In this document: in pieces, positions 10,155-21,260 of the stretch | Position numbering within the stretch: position 1 is the stretch's first letter | Layout: every line of letters starts with the position of its first letter | Assembly: GCF_000770305.1 (NCBI RefSeq) | Contig: NZ_JNVB01000015.1 | Span: 34,562 to 98,561 of the forward strand | Reading direction: 5' to 3' | Length of the DNA stretch: 64,000 nt | Source of the DNA: Erwinia oleae | GTDB taxonomy: Bacteria; Pseudomonadota; Gammaproteobacteria; Enterobacterales; Enterobacteriaceae | Position numbers and translations under genes: made by a program | Notes under the pieces: generated by a model | What the model was told of the DNA's origin: nothing | The model's database searches: none | The model's input: only the letters and a program-made list of their open reading frames with translations

Positions 10155-11113
10155 GAGCGCGCTCCTTCATTTTTCGCCAGCCGCAGGATCATAAATTTAG
10201 AGCAGGCCAGCACGATAAACGTAATGATAAACAGGATCAGTCCCAGCTCCATCAGCGCGGCGGTATGCACGCCGGATTCCGCCTCGGCAAACTCATTCGC
10301 CAGCGCGGAGGTAATGCTGTTGCCCGGCATAAACAGCGAGGCGCTGTCCAGTTGCCAGGTGTTGCCGATAATAAAGGTGACCGCCATGGTTTCACCCAGC
10401 GCGCGGCCAAGACCAAGCATGATGCCGCCAATCACGCCGTTTTTAGTAAATGGCAGCACGATGCGCCAGATAACTTCCCAGGTGGTACAACCGATGCCGT
10501 AGGCTGATTCCTTCATCATCACCGGGGTTTGTTCGAACACGTCGCGCATCACCGAAGCGATATAAGGAATGATCATAATGGCAAGAATGATGCCGGCGGC
10601 AAGTATGCCGATACCAAAGGCCGGGCCGGAGAACAGCGCGCCGACGATGGGGATATTCGCCATCAGGTCGCCCAGCGGCGTCTGGAAATACGTGGCAAAC
10701 AGCGGGGCAAAAATAAACAGTCCCCACATGCCATAAACAATACTGGGGATCGCCGCCAGCAGCTCTATCGCCACGCCAAGCGGACGACGCAGCCAGGCCG
10801 GCGCCAGTTCGGTCAGAAACAGCGCAATGCCAAAGCTCACGGGAACGGCAATGATCAGGGCGATAAGGGAAGTCACAACGGTGCCGTAAATCGCCACCAG
10901 CGCGCCAAACTGCTCGCCAGGCGCATCCCAGGTTTTGGTCCACAAAAAGGAAAAGCCGAACTTCTGTATGCTGGGCCAGGAGGAGATGATAAGCGAGACA
11001 ATAATCCCACCGAGCAGCAACAGCACCACCAGCGCCGCCAGCTTAACCAGCGCGCCAAACAGAATGTCACCTTGCTTTCCGGGAGCCTTGAAAGTCGACC
11101 TGGTTGCAGCCAT
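10151..11113 (-). CDS. pstC: Phosphate ABC transporter permease PstC
   Basis: This 320-residue inner-membrane protein (E. coli 319) has helices throughout and the coupling loop [20 protein letters not shown]. It is the partner of PstA, with which it is translationally coupled. A 76-bp gap with a stem-loop separates it from pstS, in line with stronger expression of the binding protein. Confidence 0.96.
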
Positions 11114-11137
11114 AGCGTTCTCAATGTCGGAAGTGTT

Positions 11138-11159
11138 GAGGCGGACTGAACGCCGCCTC
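11138..11159 (-). other. Stem-loop between pstS and pstC
   Basis: GAGGCGG (11138-11144) and CCGCCTC (11153-11159) form a 7-bp GC stem with an 8-nt loop 30 bp after the pstS stop. There is no T-run, so it looks like an mRNA-stabilising or attenuating hairpin that lowers expression downstream of pstS. Confidence 0.5.
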
Positions 11160-11189
11160 GCGGTATGGGCGAATAGCTCCGCCGTAGCT

Positions 11190-12230
11190 TTAGTACAGCG
11201 CTTTGCCGCTGCTGTCTTTCACGTTGGTTTTCCAGGCTGCGCGAACCTGCTCAACCACGGTATCCGGCAGTGAAGCGTAGTCAAGGCTGCTGGTGGTTTT
11301 GCCGCCGTTTTTATACGCCCAGTCGAAGAATTCGAGCACCGCTTTGCCTTTTTCAGCGTTCGCCTGATCTTTATGCACCAGGATGAAGGTGGTTGAAGTG
11401 ATCGGCCATGCGTTATCGCCTTTCTGGAAGGTCAGATCCTGGGCGAAAGATTTGCTCCAGTCAGCGCCTTTCGCCGCATCGCTGAAGCTCTGCTCACCCG
11501 GTTCGACCGCTTTGCCATCGGCATCTAACAGTTTGGTATAGGCCAGACTGTTCTGCTTCGCGTAGGCGTATTCCACATAGCCGATGGAGCCTGGCAGACG
11601 CTGAACAAACGCGGCGACGCCATCGTTGCCCTTGCCGCCCAGGCCGGTTGGCCAGTTTACGGTGTTGCCTTTGCCCACTTTGCTGCTCCAGTCGCTGTTC
11701 ACTTTTGCCAGGTAGCTGGTGAAGACGAAGGAGGTGCCGGAACCGTCCGCGCGACGCACCACGTTGATGTTGCTGTCAGGCAGTTTCACGCCAGGATTCA
11801 GCTTTGTGATCGCCGGATCGTTCCATTTTTTGACCGTGCCGAGATAGATATCGCCAACGGTTTTGCCATCCAGCGTCAGCTGGCCGGATTTCACGCCAGG
11901 GATATTTACCGCCAGCACCACGCCGCCGATGACGGTCGGGAACTGGAACAGACCGTTTTTCGCTAAATCTTCATCTTTCATTGGCGCATCGGAGGCACCA
12001 AAATCCACGGTTTTGGCGATGATCTGCTTCACGCCGCCGGATGAGCCAATCCCCTGATAGTTAACCTGAGCACCCGTCGCTGCGTTGTAATCTGCCGCCC
12101 ACTTATTATAAACCGGCGCCGGGAAAGTCCCGCCCGCACCGGTGAGATTGGTGGCGGCAAGGGCAGATACCACGCTCAAGGAAAGAGCCGCTGTCACGCA
12201 CTGTACCAGGGTTTTTTGCATCAGAGTCAT
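11190..12230 (-). CDS. pstS: Periplasmic phosphate-binding protein PstS
   Basis: This 346-residue protein (same length as E. coli) has a signal peptide ending near SALA-ATN. The mature protein opens with [17 protein letters not shown] and has [13 protein letters not shown] and the phosphate-contact segment [12 protein letters not shown]. It binds phosphate in the periplasm and delivers it to PstCA. It is the first gene of the operon, behind two Pho boxes. Confidence 0.97.
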   Translation of the reverse strand: MTLMQKTLVQCVTAALSLSVVSALAATNLTGAGGTFPAPVYNKWAADYNAATGAQVNYQGIGSSGGVKQIIAKTVDFGASDAPMKDEDLAKNGLFQFPTVIGGVVLAVNIPGVKSGQLTLDGKTVGDIYLGTVKKWNDPAITKLNPGVKLPDSNINVVRRADGSGTSFVFTSYLAKVNSDWSSKVGKGNTVNWPTGLGGKGNDGVAAFVQRLPGSIGYVEYAYAKQNSLAYTKLLDADGKAVEPGEQSFSDAAKGADWSKSFAQDLTFQKGDNAWPITSTTFILVHKDQANAEKGKAVLEFFDWAYKNGGKTTSSLDYASLPDTVVEQVRAAWKTNVKDSSGKALY

Positions 12231-12299
12231 ATTCCCTCCGGGGGATTAAAAGTCGGGCCGTATGCCGTTTTAATAAGAATATTGATTGCTGCTGGAGGC

Positions 12300-12355
12300 A
12301 AAATAGGACAGTTTCGTGACAGTAAAATGTACGCAATATGACAGTTTTATTACAG
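12300..12355 (-). promoter_or_regulatory. pstS promoter with two PhoB (Pho) boxes
   Basis: On the minus strand the upstream box CTGTAATAAAACTGTCAT (12338-12355) matches the PhoB consensus (CTGTCATAWAWCTGTMAY) at nearly every base. After 4 bp comes the second box CGTACATTTTACTGTCAC (12316-12333). Ten bp later is a -10 TATTTT (12300-12305). This is the E. coli pstS layout base for base in spacing, with PhoB replacing a -35. Confidence 0.9.
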
Positions 12356-12376
12356 CCCGCAGGGCGATCGGCAAAT

Positions 12377-12392
12377 TGTGATCGCTGTCAGC
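12377..12392 (+). promoter_or_regulatory. CRP-like site upstream of rhaT
   Basis: TGTGA-N6-TCAGC matches 9 of 10 bases of the CRP consensus TGTGA-N6-TCACA. It lies about 140 bp before rhaT, in the rhaT-pstS divergent gap (12231-12530), which otherwise holds the Pho boxes. Rhamnose genes are CRP-dependent in E. coli. I could not make out a RhaS site here. Confidence 0.35.
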
Positions 12393-12530
12393 GGCACCCG
12401 CTGAATTCTGCCAGCTTTACCCGTTTAGCGGCACTCCCCTGAAGGTTAGCCTGTTCCCTGCTCTTTAGACTCACCAGCATCAGGATCTGTTTATCCGATC
12501 CGGCCACCTCAAAAAGAGTGAGGAAAAAGA

Positions 12531-13565
12531 ATGAGCAACGCAATCACCATGGGAATTATGTGGCACCTGATCGGTGCCGCCAGCGCGGCCTGCTTTTACG
12601 CCCCGTTTAAAAAAGTTCGTCACTGGTCCTGGGAAACCATGTGGTCAGTCGGCGGTATCGTTTCATGGCTTATCCTGCCGTGGGTGGTCAGCGCGCTGCT
12701 GCTGCCGGATTTTTGGGCCTACTACGGATCTTTCAGCACCGCCACGCTGCTGCCGGTGTTTCTGTTTGGCGCCATGTGGGGGATCGGCAATATTAATTAC
12801 GGCCTGACCATGCGCTACCTCGGCATGTCGATGGGCATCGGCATTGCCATCGGCATTACGCTGATTGTCGGCACGCTGATGACGCCGCTGATGAACGGGA
12901 AATTCGACGTATTGATGGGTACGCAGGGTGGCCGGATGACGCTGCTTGGCGTGCTGGTGGCGGTGGTTGGCGTGGCGATCGTCACCCGCGCCGGGCAGCT
13001 TAAAGAGCGCAAGATGGGCATTAAAGCGGAAGAGTTCAACCTGAAAAAAGGCCTGCTGCTGGCGATAATGTGCGGCATTTTCTCGGCAGGCATGTCTTTC
13101 GCCATGGACGCGGCGAAACCGATGCACGAAGCGGCAGCCAGCCTTGGCGTCGATCCGCTCTACGTTGCTCTGCCGAGCTATGTGGGGATTATGGGCGGCG
13201 GCGCATTAATTAACCTGGGCTTCTGCATTATTCGCCTGGCAACGGTGAAGACGCTGTCGGTCAAAGCCGATTTCTCGCTGGCTACGCCGCTGATTATCGC
13301 CAACGTGCTGCTTTCCGCGCTGGGCGGTCTGATGTGGTATCTGCAATTTTTCTTCTATGCGTGGGGCCACGCGCGGATCCCGGCGCAGTACGACTATATG
13401 AGCTGGATGCTGCATATGAGTTTTTACGTGCTGTGCGGCGGGCTGGTTGGGCTGGTAATGAAAGAGTGGAAAGCGGCCGGCCGCCGTCCGGTAAGGGTGC
13501 TGGGAATTGGCTGTATGGTTATCATTCTGGCGGCGAATATTGTCGGTCTGGGAATGGCGAACTGA
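12531..13565 (+). CDS. rhaT: L-rhamnose/H+ symporter RhaT
   Basis: This 344-residue protein (the usual length) has ten hydrophobic helices and matches E. coli RhaT (start [34 protein letters not shown] near residue 22). It imports L-rhamnose with a proton. A good ribosome-binding site (GTGAGGAAAAAG) precedes the ATG. It converges on rhaR with one base between the stop codons. Confidence 0.96.
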   Translation: MSNAITMGIMWHLIGAASAACFYAPFKKVRHWSWETMWSVGGIVSWLILPWVVSALLLPDFWAYYGSFSTATLLPVFLFGAMWGIGNINYGLTMRYLGMSMGIGIAIGITLIVGTLMTPLMNGKFDVLMGTQGGRMTLLGVLVAVVGVAIVTRAGQLKERKMGIKAEEFNLKKGLLLAIMCGIFSAGMSFAMDAAKPMHEAAASLGVDPLYVALPSYVGIMGGGALINLGFCIIRLATVKTLSVKADFSLATPLIIANVLLSALGGLMWYLQFFFYAWGHARIPAQYDYMSWMLHMSFYVLCGGLVGLVMKEWKAAGRRPVRVLGIGCMVIILAANIVGLGMAN

Positions 13566-13566
13566 A

Positions 13567-14415
13567 TCAGGACGTTAACGCAAACTGTTGACGCCACAGC
13601 CGTGGCGTCACGCCCGTCTCTCGGGTGAACGCGACAGAAAAATAGTTACTGTCTTCAAAGCCACACTGCGCAGCGATGTCGCTGATTAACAGGTTACTGT
13701 GGCGGAGTAAGTACTGCGCCTGGCAAATGCGCATCTGGCGCAGATACTGACTGATGGTCATGCCGGTTTGCTGACGGAAAAGCTGACGTAAACTCCGTTC
13801 CGCCACCTTATGATGATGGCAAAAAAGCGCAAGATCGAACGGCACATCGAGACTGTTTCCCAGCGCGGCCATCAGCAAATCCAGCTTCTCTTCCTCCCGC
13901 AAACCCGTCGCATTCACCGCCTGATAGCGATGCCGACGCAGGTTAATCACCAGTTGCAAAAACAGGCTTTCCGCCAGGCAGCATGACAGGGCATCCGTCT
14001 TTGAGCTTTCCTGCGCCAGCTGGCTGATGATTTGCCGTGCCTGCGCCATACCCTGACTGCTCAGTCGCCAGCGCGGATCGCCGCTCTGCGCGGTTCCGCT
14101 GCTTAACAGATCCTGCCAGTCGACGTTGAGTTGCAATCGCTCCGGACAGTAAATGATGTTGTGCAGCACCAGGCCGTTTACCGATTCGTAGCGGTGGCGA
14201 TCGTCGGCGCGGATATAAAACAGGTCGCCGCAGGTGATAAGCCACGGGCGATCGTTAAGAATATGCAGCCCGTTGCCGCGCCATACCAGCACCAGCTCGC
14301 AAAATTCATGGCTGTGTTCGGCAAAAACATTTTGCGGATAGCGATCGGCCACCACCACCGACTGCGCGGCAGACGCAAAGAAATCGGTTTTTTTGAGGAT
14401 TAACTGAGTTGACAC
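13567..14415 (-). CDS. rhaR: Rhamnose activator RhaR (AraC family)
   Basis: This 282-residue protein has an N-terminal cupin-like rhamnose-binding domain (around [12 protein letters not shown]) and a C-terminal AraC/XylS domain with two helix-turn-helix units, the second being [20 protein letters not shown]. In E. coli RhaR responds to rhamnose and activates rhaSR. It is the second gene of that operon here, 72 bp after rhaS. Confidence 0.93.
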   Translation of the reverse strand: MSTQLILKKTDFFASAAQSVVVADRYPQNVFAEHSHEFCELVLVWRGNGLHILNDRPWLITCGDLFYIRADDRHRYESVNGLVLHNIIYCPERLQLNVDWQDLLSSGTAQSGDPRWRLSSQGMAQARQIISQLAQESSKTDALSCCLAESLFLQLVINLRRHRYQAVNATGLREEEKLDLLMAALGNSLDVPFDLALFCHHHKVAERSLRQLFRQQTGMTISQYLRQMRICQAQYLLRHSNLLISDIAAQCGFEDSNYFSVAFTRETGVTPRLWRQQFALTS

Positions 14416-14487
14416 AGCGTATCTCCGCAGCTCGACAGCCCGCGATTATTACCCATCTGCGCAAAAAAAACGGTGACTCGATTCGCG

Positions 14488-15324
14488 TTACGGCCCGTGC
14501 CGCTCCAACCCCTGACGAACGGCGCGCGGAGAGCAGCCAAACTCACGCTTGAACAGCGTTGAGAAGTGATTGCTGTCGCCAAAACCGCATTGAAACGCGA
14601 TATCCGTAACGCTCTCCTCGCCGTGACGCAGCAGATGGCGCGCTCTGATCAGGCGCAGACGATTGAGGTAGCGCTGCGGCGTCAGTCCCGTTTGCTGTTT
14701 AAGCTGGCGATGGAGCGTACGCAGGGAGAGCGTGAAGTTGTCGGCAAGATATTCCCAACACACCTCCTCGGCGAAATGCTCCTCCAGCCAGGCGATCAGG
14801 TGGTTCAGACGTCCCTCAGGCTCGTCGGTCTTCTCCGCCAGACCGGCCTGACGCAGCAGCACCAGCAACTGCATAAAAAGAATTTCACGGTTAGCGACGG
14901 TGTGAGGATCGCTTTCGTTATCCATGCCAACAAAGCGTTCGATAATCTCTTTCACCTGATGCAGCACGCGCTGATTCACACGCCAGTGCGAAGGATAAAC
15001 GCTGTCCTTCTCAGCGGGCAGCAGCTTTTCAACCCCGGACAGGAAACAGAAGGCATCCGGCGCGCGATAAAGCACGTTGGTCAGAAACAGATTTTCAGTA
15101 TGTTCATAGAGATGGCGATCGTGATCGCGCACGAAGCAGACCGATCCGCCGCTCAGCGTGTAGGGCAGGCCGTTAAAAACATGCGTACCGGTACCGCGTT
15201 CGACGATAACGATTTCGAAAAAATCATGATGATGTTCAGGAAACGCCGACTGCGGAAGACGAGGTTCAATCGCCACTGAAGCCTGCGCGGAAGGGAAAAA
15301 ATCAACGCCATGCAGTACCGTCAT
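14488..15324 (-). CDS. rhaS: Rhamnose activator RhaS (AraC family)
   Basis: This 278-residue protein (same as E. coli) has an N-terminal ligand domain ([17 protein letters not shown]). The C-terminal AraC domain has DNA-reading helices in [20 protein letters not shown] and [20 protein letters not shown]. RhaS with rhamnose activates rhaBAD and rhaT together with CRP. It is transcribed divergently from rhaB; the gap of 342 bp carries the control sites described separately. Confidence 0.94.
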   Translation of the reverse strand: MTVLHGVDFFPSAQASVAIEPRLPQSAFPEHHHDFFEIVIVERGTGTHVFNGLPYTLSGGSVCFVRDHDRHLYEHTENLFLTNVLYRAPDAFCFLSGVEKLLPAEKDSVYPSHWRVNQRVLHQVKEIIERFVGMDNESDPHTVANREILFMQLLVLLRQAGLAEKTDEPEGRLNHLIAWLEEHFAEEVCWEYLADNFTLSLRTLHRQLKQQTGLTPQRYLNRLRLIRARHLLRHGEESVTDIAFQCGFGDSNHFSTLFKREFGCSPRAVRQGLERHGP

Positions 15325-15451
15325 CGTAACCTCCCATCACCAAAAGATGGGATGATGGTAGAGAATGCTTCTCAACTCCACCTTAAAATCCTGACAAAAA
15401 AAAGCGTAAAACCTGTTTTTTTTCAAAGAAATGCTGTCATTTATCCAGAAA

Positions 15452-15467
15452 TGCGAGTGGGGTCACA
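15452..15467. promoter_or_regulatory. CRP-like site in the rhaS-rhaB gap
   Basis: TGCGA-N6-TCACA matches CRP at 9 of 10 consensus bases. Its centre is about 110 bp upstream of the predicted rhaB transcription start, compared with 92.5 bp in E. coli. It could also serve the divergent rhaSR promoter. Confidence 0.5.
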
Positions 15468-15493
15468 GGCGGATTTTTATCCAACGTGCATCC

Positions 15494-15540
15494 GTTTTCA
15501 GGCAGGCCAGGCGCGCGCGTCGACTGGCCTGCCTGAAAAC
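15494..15540 (+). promoter_or_regulatory. Perfect 16-bp inverted repeat, probable RhaS operator of rhaBAD
   Basis: GTTTTCAGGCAGGCCA (15494-15509) is repeated exactly inverted at 15525-15540, with 15 bp between. E. coli RhaS binds two inverted half-sites of about 17 bp separated by about 16 bp, the inner one overlapping the rhaB -35 by a few bases. Here a weak -35/-10 pair (AAAACT 15536-15541, TATCTT 15559-15564, 17-bp spacer) overlaps the right arm by 5 bp, the same geometry. A terminator hairpin is the alternative, but no gene ends here and no T-run follows. Confidence 0.65.
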
Positions 15541-15666
15541 TGTGAGCTCTCTCGCATCTATCTTTGCTTCCTTGCCAGCCTGTTCTGACGGCTGTCAGTA
15601 GCATGAAGGCACCCCCAGACGCCGGTTTTTACACTGATGGGAAACGATCCCAATAAGGACTCCATC

Positions 15667-17139
15667 ATGACTCTTCGCCATAGTGTTGCCGTTGACCTGG
15701 GCGCCTCCAGCGGCCGCGTGATGCTGGCGCGTTTTGATACTCTCACTCAGCGGCTCTCTTTGCGGGAGATCCACCGTTTCGCCAACTGCCTGAAACGCGT
15801 TGAAGGCCATGACACCTGGGACGTGGACGCGCTTGAAGCTGAAATCCGTTTCGGCCTGCAAAAAGCCTGCGATGAAACCCCGCATATCGACAGCATCGGT
15901 ATCGACACCTGGGGCGTGGATTATGTGCTGATCGATAACGCCGGAAACCGCGTCGGTCTGCCTTTTTCCTATCGTGATAACCGCACCGACGGCGTGATGG
16001 CGCAGGCATGCAACGAAATCGGCCGTGAGGAGATCTATCACCGCAGCGGTATTCAGTTTTTACCCTTTAATACCCTTTATCAGCTTCGCGCGCTGGCAGA
16101 GCAGCAGCCGGCGTGTCTGGACGCCGTCGCTCACGCGTTGCTGATCCCGGACTATTTTTGTTTCCGCCTGACCGGCGCGCTGAACTGGGAATACACCAAC
16201 GCCACCACCACGCAGATGGTGAACATCAACACGGACACCTGGGATCGACGGCTGCTGGCGTGGACGGGCGTGCCTGCGCACTGGTTCGGCACGCCAACGC
16301 ATCCGGGCAATGTGATTGGCGAATGGCGGTGCCGCGCGGGAAGAAGCGTGCCGGTGGTCAGCGTGGCAACGCACGACACCGCCAGCGCGGTGTTCGCGGC
16401 GCCGCTGGCGGGCAGCGATGCCGCCTGGATCTCTTCCGGCACCTGGTCGCTGATGGGGTTTGAGAGCAAAACGCCCTGCACCAGTGAAGCGGCGCTGGCC
16501 GCCAATGTCACCAACGAAGGCGGGGCGGAAGGACGCTATCGCGTGCTGAAAAATATTATGGGTTTGTGGCTCCTTCAGTGCGTCATGCGAGAGAGAGCGA
16601 TAACCGACCTGCCCGATCTGATTGCCCGCGCGCAGCAGATCCCCGCCTGCCGCTTTGTTATCAATCCCAACGACGATCGCTTTATCAACCCGGCAAGCAT
16701 GTGCGGTGAAATTCAGGCCGCCTGTCGTGAAAACCACCAGCCGGTGCCTGAGTGCGACGCTGAACTGGCGCGCTGCATATTTGACAGCCTGGCGCTACTT
16801 TACGCCGATGTCTCAGCCGAACTGGCCGCCCTGCGAGGGCGTCCATTCAGCAGCCTGCATATCGTTGGCGGTGGCTGCCAGAACCATTTTCTTAACCAGC
16901 TTTGCGCCGATGCCTGCGGTATCGAGGTGATTGCCGGGCCGGTAGAAGCCTCCACGCTGGGCAATATCGGCTGCCAGCTTATGGCGCTGGACGATATCCA
17001 CGATGTCGATGCCTTCCGCGAGGTGGTACGCCACAACAGCGATCTCACCCTGTTTTCTCCTGATTCAGAGAGCGAAATTGCCCGCTTCGTCGTGCAGTTT
17101 CGGCAAAACCGTCAAACACGTAAGGAGCTTTGCGCATGA
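15667..17139 (+). CDS. rhaB: Rhamnulokinase RhaB
   Basis: This 490-residue FGGY-family kinase (E. coli 489) has the N-terminal phosphate-binding strand [11 protein letters not shown] (from residue 9) and a catalytic aspartate in ATHDTASAV. It phosphorylates L-rhamnulose at O1 with ATP. The ATG at 15667 follows AAGGA and gives the family start [12 protein letters not shown]. Its TGA overlaps the rhaA ATG by 4 bp. It is the first gene of rhaBAD-fucO-rhaM. Confidence 0.96.
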   Translation: MTLRHSVAVDLGASSGRVMLARFDTLTQRLSLREIHRFANCLKRVEGHDTWDVDALEAEIRFGLQKACDETPHIDSIGIDTWGVDYVLIDNAGNRVGLPFSYRDNRTDGVMAQACNEIGREEIYHRSGIQFLPFNTLYQLRALAEQQPACLDAVAHALLIPDYFCFRLTGALNWEYTNATTTQMVNINTDTWDRRLLAWTGVPAHWFGTPTHPGNVIGEWRCRAGRSVPVVSVATHDTASAVFAAPLAGSDAAWISSGTWSLMGFESKTPCTSEAALAANVTNEGGAEGRYRVLKNIMGLWLLQCVMRERAITDLPDLIARAQQIPACRFVINPNDDRFINPASMCGEIQAACRENHQPVPECDAELARCIFDSLALLYADVSAELAALRGRPFSSLHIVGGGCQNHFLNQLCADACGIEVIAGPVEASTLGNIGCQLMALDDIHDVDAFREVVRHNSDLTLFSPDSESEIARFVVQFRQNRQTRKELCA

Positions 17140-18392
17140 CCACTCACATCGAAAAAGCCTGGGAACTGGCAAAACAGCGTTTTGCCGCAGTAGGGATTGA
17201 TACCGATGAGGCGCTGCGGCAACTGGATCGCCTGCCCGTTTCCATGCACTGCTGGCAGGGCGACGATGTTGCCGGGTTTGAAAACCCGGAAGGCGAGTTG
17301 AGCGGCGGAATTCAGGCCACCGGCAACTATCCGGGCAAAGCGCGTAACGCCATCGAGCTTCGTGCCGATCTCGACCAGGCGCTGAGCCTGATCCCGGGCC
17401 CGAAGCGCCTGAATCTGCACGCGATTTACCTGGAATCCGACGCGCCGGTCGCACGCGATGAAATCAAGCCGGAACACTTTAAAAACTGGGTCGAATGGGC
17501 GAAAACCCGCAAAATGGGGCTGGATTTTAACCCTTCCTGCTTCTCGCATCCGCTGAGCGCGGACGGCTTTACGCTCTCCCATGCCCGTGACGACATTCGC
17601 CAGTTCTGGATCAACCACGTGAAGGCAAGCCGCAAAGTCTCGGCCTGGTTCGGCGAGCAGCTCGGCACCCCGTCGGTGATGAATATCTGGGTGCCGGACG
17701 GGATGAAAGATATCACCGTGGATCGTCTTGCGCCGCGCCAGCGACTGCTGGCGGCGCTGGACGAGGCGCTCGCTGAGAAGCTTAACCCGGCGCACCACAT
17801 TGATGCCGTGGAAAGCAAGCTGTTTGGCATCGGCGCGGAAAGCTATACCGTCGGCTCCAACGAGTTTTGCCTCGGCTATGCCGCCAGCCGCCAGACCGCG
17901 CTCTGTCTGGACGCAGGCCACTTTCATCCCACGGAGGTCATCTCCGATAAAATCTCCAGCGCCATGCTTTACGTGCCGCGTCTGCTGCTACACGTCAGTC
18001 GCCCGGTGCGCTGGGACAGCGATCACGTGGTGCTGTTGGATGACGAAACCCAGGCGATCGCCAGCGAAATCGTTCGTCATAACCTGTTTGACCGCGTCCA
18101 TATCGGCCTTGATTTCTTTGATGCCTCAATTAACCGCATCGCCGCCTGGGTTATCGGCACCCGCAATATGAAAAAAGCCCTGCTGCGCGCCCTGCTGGAA
18201 CCCACGGAACAGTTAAGACAGCTTGAACAGGCAGGCGATTACACCGCCCGCCTGGCGCTGCTCGAAGAACAGAAATGTCTGCCGTGGCAGGCGGTGTGGG
18301 AGATGTACTGCCTGCAACACGATACGCCAGCGGATGCCACGTGGCTTGCCGCCGTTCGTCACTATGAACAACACATATTAACCCAGCGTTAA
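17136..18392 (+). CDS. rhaA: L-rhamnose isomerase RhaA
   Basis: This 418-residue TIM-barrel isomerase (E. coli 419) converts L-rhamnose to L-rhamnulose. Conserved blocks include [45 protein letters not shown] (metal ligands) and [14 protein letters not shown]. The ATG at 17136 overlaps the rhaB stop, and AAGGAG lies just upstream. Confidence 0.97.
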   Translation: MTTHIEKAWELAKQRFAAVGIDTDEALRQLDRLPVSMHCWQGDDVAGFENPEGELSGGIQATGNYPGKARNAIELRADLDQALSLIPGPKRLNLHAIYLESDAPVARDEIKPEHFKNWVEWAKTRKMGLDFNPSCFSHPLSADGFTLSHARDDIRQFWINHVKASRKVSAWFGEQLGTPSVMNIWVPDGMKDITVDRLAPRQRLLAALDEALAEKLNPAHHIDAVESKLFGIGAESYTVGSNEFCLGYAASRQTALCLDAGHFHPTEVISDKISSAMLYVPRLLLHVSRPVRWDSDHVVLLDDETQAIASEIVRHNLFDRVHIGLDFFDASINRIAAWVIGTRNMKKALLRALLEPTEQLRQLEQAGDYTARLALLEEQKCLPWQAVWEMYCLQHDTPADATWLAAVRHYEQHILTQR

Positions 18393-18401
18393 GGAGCCGC
18401 C

Positions 18402-19226
18402 ATGCAACGCATTCTTTCTTCATGGTTTATTCAGGGGATGGTGAAAGCCACCAGCGATATGTGGCTGAAAGGCTGGGACGAACGCAACGGCGGCAATATC
18501 AGTTTGCGCATTGATGCAGAGGACGTTGAACCCTGGCGCGACGAGTTGGTAAAAGCGCCGCGCGTGGTTGAACTGAGTCAGCCTGCCCGCGATCTGGCAG
18601 GCTGCTGGTTCCTGGTCACCGGCTCCGGAAAATTTTTCCGCAACGTTCAGTTCGATCCGGCGGACAGCCTGGCGCTGCTGCAAATTACCGAAGACGGCAT
18701 GGCTTACCATATCCACTGGGGATTGGTTAATGGCGGACTGCCGACCTCCGAGCTGGCGTCGCACCTTCAGTCTCATGCCGTACGTAAAGCGGTGTCCGGC
18801 GGCCTTGACCGGGTGATCATGCACTGCCACGCGACGAATTTAATCGCCCTGAGTTACGTGCTGCCGCTTGATGTTCCCACCTTTACCCGAAAACTGTGGG
18901 AGGGCAGCACCGAATGTCTGGTGGTATTCCCGGACGGTATCGGCATCGTGCCGTGGATGGTGCCGGGCACAGACGGCATCGGTTCCGCCACGGCGGAGCA
19001 GATGCGCGCGCACAGCCTGGTGCTGTGGCCGCACCACGGCATTTTTGGCACCGGCCCAACCCTTGACGAAGCCTTCGGCCTGATTGATACCGCAGAAAAA
19101 GCGTCAGAAATCCTGGTGAAGGTTTACGCGATGGGCGGCATGAAGCAGACCATCACCACCGCGGAACTGATTGCGCTTGGCGAGCGTTTTGGCGTGACGC
19201 CGTTGGCGTCAGCATTGAAGGATTAA
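18402..19226 (+). CDS. rhaD: Rhamnulose-1-phosphate aldolase RhaD
   Basis: This 274-residue class II aldolase has the same length as E. coli RhaD. The catalytic glutamate is Glu117 (PTSELASH). Zinc ligands are His141 and His143 (MHCHATN), with a third in WPHHGIF near residue 212. It splits L-rhamnulose 1-phosphate into dihydroxyacetone phosphate and L-lactaldehyde, the substrate of the next gene. AAGGAG precedes the ATG. Confidence 0.97.
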   Translation: MQRILSSWFIQGMVKATSDMWLKGWDERNGGNISLRIDAEDVEPWRDELVKAPRVVELSQPARDLAGCWFLVTGSGKFFRNVQFDPADSLALLQITEDGMAYHIHWGLVNGGLPTSELASHLQSHAVRKAVSGGLDRVIMHCHATNLIALSYVLPLDVPTFTRKLWEGSTECLVVFPDGIGIVPWMVPGTDGIGSATAEQMRAHSLVLWPHHGIFGTGPTLDEAFGLIDTAEKASEILVKVYAMGGMKQTITTAELIALGERFGVTPLASALKD

Positions 19227-19236
19227 GGAGCAGATC

Positions 19237-20385
19237 ATGAGCTTTATGCTGGCACTACCTAAAATCAGCCTGCATGGCACGGGCGCAATCGGCGACATGG
19301 TTAAGCTGATCGCCGACAAAAACTGGGGCAAAGCGCTGATCGTCACCGACGGACAACTGGTGAATATGGGGCTGCTGGACAGCCTGTTTTCGGCGCTGCA
19401 TGCGCACCAGCTTGCTTATCAACTTTTCGATGAAGTGTTCCCTAATCCGACCGAAGCGCTGGTGCAAAAAGGGCTGGCGGCTTTTAACCATTCAGCCTGT
19501 AACTACCTCATCGCCTTTGGCGGCGGCAGCCCGATTGATACGGCAAAAGCGATAAAAATACTCACGGCCAATCCGGGCGCGTCCATCGATTACGCCGGTG
19601 TCGGTCACGTCACGCATTCCGGCGTGCCACTGGTGGCCATCAATACCACCGCCGGAACCGCCGCAGAGATGACCAGTAATGCGGTGATTATTGATGCCGC
19701 GCGCCAGGTGAAAGAGGTCATTATTGATGCGAACATCATTCCTGACATTGCCGTGGACGACGCCAGCGTGATGCTGGATATTCCGCCTGCGGTGACGGCG
19801 GCAACCGGTATGGACGCGCTGACACACGCTATTGAGGCTTACGTCTCGGTGGGGGCGCATCCGCTAACGGACGCCAACGCGCTGGAAGCAATCCGCCTGA
19901 TAAGCCAGTGGCTGCCAAAAGCGGTGGAAGAGGGCCACAACGCGCAAGCGCGCGAGATGATGGCCTGTGGGCAATATCTGGCAGGCATGGCTTTTAACAG
20001 CGCCGGACTTGGCCTGGTACATGCGCTGGCCCACCAGCCGGGCGCGACGCACAATCTGCCGCACGGCGTCTGCAATGCCATTCTGCTGCCGATTGTCGAG
20101 GCCTTTAACCGACCCAACGCCGTCGCGCGCTTTGCGCGTATCGCGACCGCAATGGGCGTGGACACGCAGGCGCTCAGCGAGGAGCAGGCGAGTATTGAGG
20201 CCATTAATGCCATTTACGGACTCTCTGCCCGTGTCGGCATCCCGTCCGGCTTCAGCAACCTTGGCATAACCTCTTCAGATATTGAAGGCTGGCTGGATAA
20301 CGCCCTCGCCGATCCGTGTGCGCCGTGCAATCCGCGAACCGCTTCCCGCGAGCAGGTGCGCGCGCTCTATCTGGAGGCGTTATGA
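19237..20385 (+). CDS. fucO: Lactaldehyde reductase FucO
   Basis: This 382-residue iron-dependent group III alcohol dehydrogenase has the length of E. coli FucO. It has the NAD site [12 protein letters not shown] and iron ligands in [11 protein letters not shown] and [16 protein letters not shown]. It reduces L-lactaldehyde to 1,2-propanediol under anoxic conditions. It sits inside the rhamnose operon, 10 bp after rhaD, and its stop overlaps the rhaM ATG. In E. coli it belongs to the distant fuc locus, so here the pathway's last step is under rhamnose control. Confidence 0.93.
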   Translation: MSFMLALPKISLHGTGAIGDMVKLIADKNWGKALIVTDGQLVNMGLLDSLFSALHAHQLAYQLFDEVFPNPTEALVQKGLAAFNHSACNYLIAFGGGSPIDTAKAIKILTANPGASIDYAGVGHVTHSGVPLVAINTTAGTAAEMTSNAVIIDAARQVKEVIIDANIIPDIAVDDASVMLDIPPAVTAATGMDALTHAIEAYVSVGAHPLTDANALEAIRLISQWLPKAVEEGHNAQAREMMACGQYLAGMAFNSAGLGLVHALAHQPGATHNLPHGVCNAILLPIVEAFNRPNAVARFARIATAMGVDTQALSEEQASIEAINAIYGLSARVGIPSGFSNLGITSSDIEGWLDNALADPCAPCNPRTASREQVRALYLEAL

Positions 20386-20696
20386 TCCGCAAAGCCTTTG
20401 TCATGCAGGTGAATCCCGATGCCCATGAAGCGTATCAACGGCGTCATACGCCGATTTGGCCGGAGCTGGAAACGATTCTTAAACAGCACGGTGCTCATCA
20501 CTACGCTATCTACCTTGATGCTGAGCGCAGCCTGCTTTTTGCCACGGTAGAGATTGAGTCTGAAGATCGTTGGGCGGCGGTGGCAAAAACGGAGGTCTGC
20601 CAGCGCTGGTGGAAGTATATGCGGGAAGTGATGCCGACGAATGCGGATAACAGCCCGGTGAGCAGCACCCTGAAAGAAGTTTTTTATCTCGCCTGA
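20382..20696 (+). CDS. rhaM: L-rhamnose mutarotase RhaM
   Basis: This 104-residue dimeric alpha-beta barrel protein (same as E. coli) has the active-site segment [12 protein letters not shown] (catalytic His) and the C-terminal WWKYMREVM. It interconverts the alpha and beta anomers of L-rhamnose. The ATG at 20382 overlaps the fucO stop (ATGA), so it is coupled to it. It is the last gene of the operon. Confidence 0.95.
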   Translation: MIRKAFVMQVNPDAHEAYQRRHTPIWPELETILKQHGAHHYAIYLDAERSLLFATVEIESEDRWAAVAKTEVCQRWWKYMREVMPTNADNSPVSSTLKEVFYLA

Positions 20697-20718
20697 TCTA
20701 TGCTGCTTTAAATCAGGC

Positions 20719-20740
20719 AAGCCCTGCTGAAGCGGGGCTT
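20719..20740. terminator. Hairpin between rhaM and a convergent small gene
   Basis: AAGCCCTGC-TGAA-GCGGGGCTT is a 9-bp stem with one G-U pair and a 4-base loop. It lies 22 bp after the rhaM stop and just past the convergent small gene, so it could end transcripts from both sides. The T-run is poor on both strands. Confidence 0.45.
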
Positions 20741-20741
20741 A

Positions 20742-20985
20742 TTACTGACCGCCGTTAAACTTTCGAAACAGCCCACTCTTCAAAATATTGCCGTCGCTGA
20801 GCTTACAAAGGCCAATTTTGCTGCCGCTGGCCTGCTTTACGATCTCTGTTACACCGTCCATTTTTTTTAAAAAAAGAGGCGGGGTTTACTATCGCCAATG
20901 CTTCCGAAACGGTGCCGGTGAACAAAGCCATAGCCAAAACTATTTTTTGAGCGGCATTCATCATTCGATTTACTTGTTGCTGCAT
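20742..20985 (-). pseudogene. Small exported protein gene with a 1-base frameshift in a T/A homopolymer
   Basis: Reading on the minus strand from ATG 20985 (or 20964), a signal-peptide-like N-terminus (KIVLAMALFTGTVSEALA) is followed by about ten residues to ASFFKK. The frame then enters T7A8 (20862-20876) and afterwards reads a low-complexity tail to a stop at 20803. Skipping one base in the run gives a much better tail (DGVTEIVKQASGSKIGLCKL, then an Arg/Lys-rich end) to a TAA at 20742. The repaired product is about 73-80 residues. It may be a recent pseudogene, a phase-variable gene, programmed slippage or a sequencing error. No family is recognised. Confidence 0.45.
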
Positions 20986-21260
20986 TTCTCTACTTCTGAA
21001 TGAAACAGCAAAGCACAGTTCGCCTGCCATAGCGTCGACGATAAAAAAGAGTTTCATTTGTTCTGTATCAATAAAAAAGCTGCGTTTTAATTTAAGTCTA
21101 CAAAAGCTCACCCTTTCGTTAAATTAAAAAACATACATGACAAAATTATATAATTTTATTATTCCAACCGCTGCGAACCAATTTTATATTCGAGCCTCCC
21201 AACAACACAGCAAGGAGTATGTTTGAATGCGTGCAGCATCACGTTAACAGACCGAAAATT

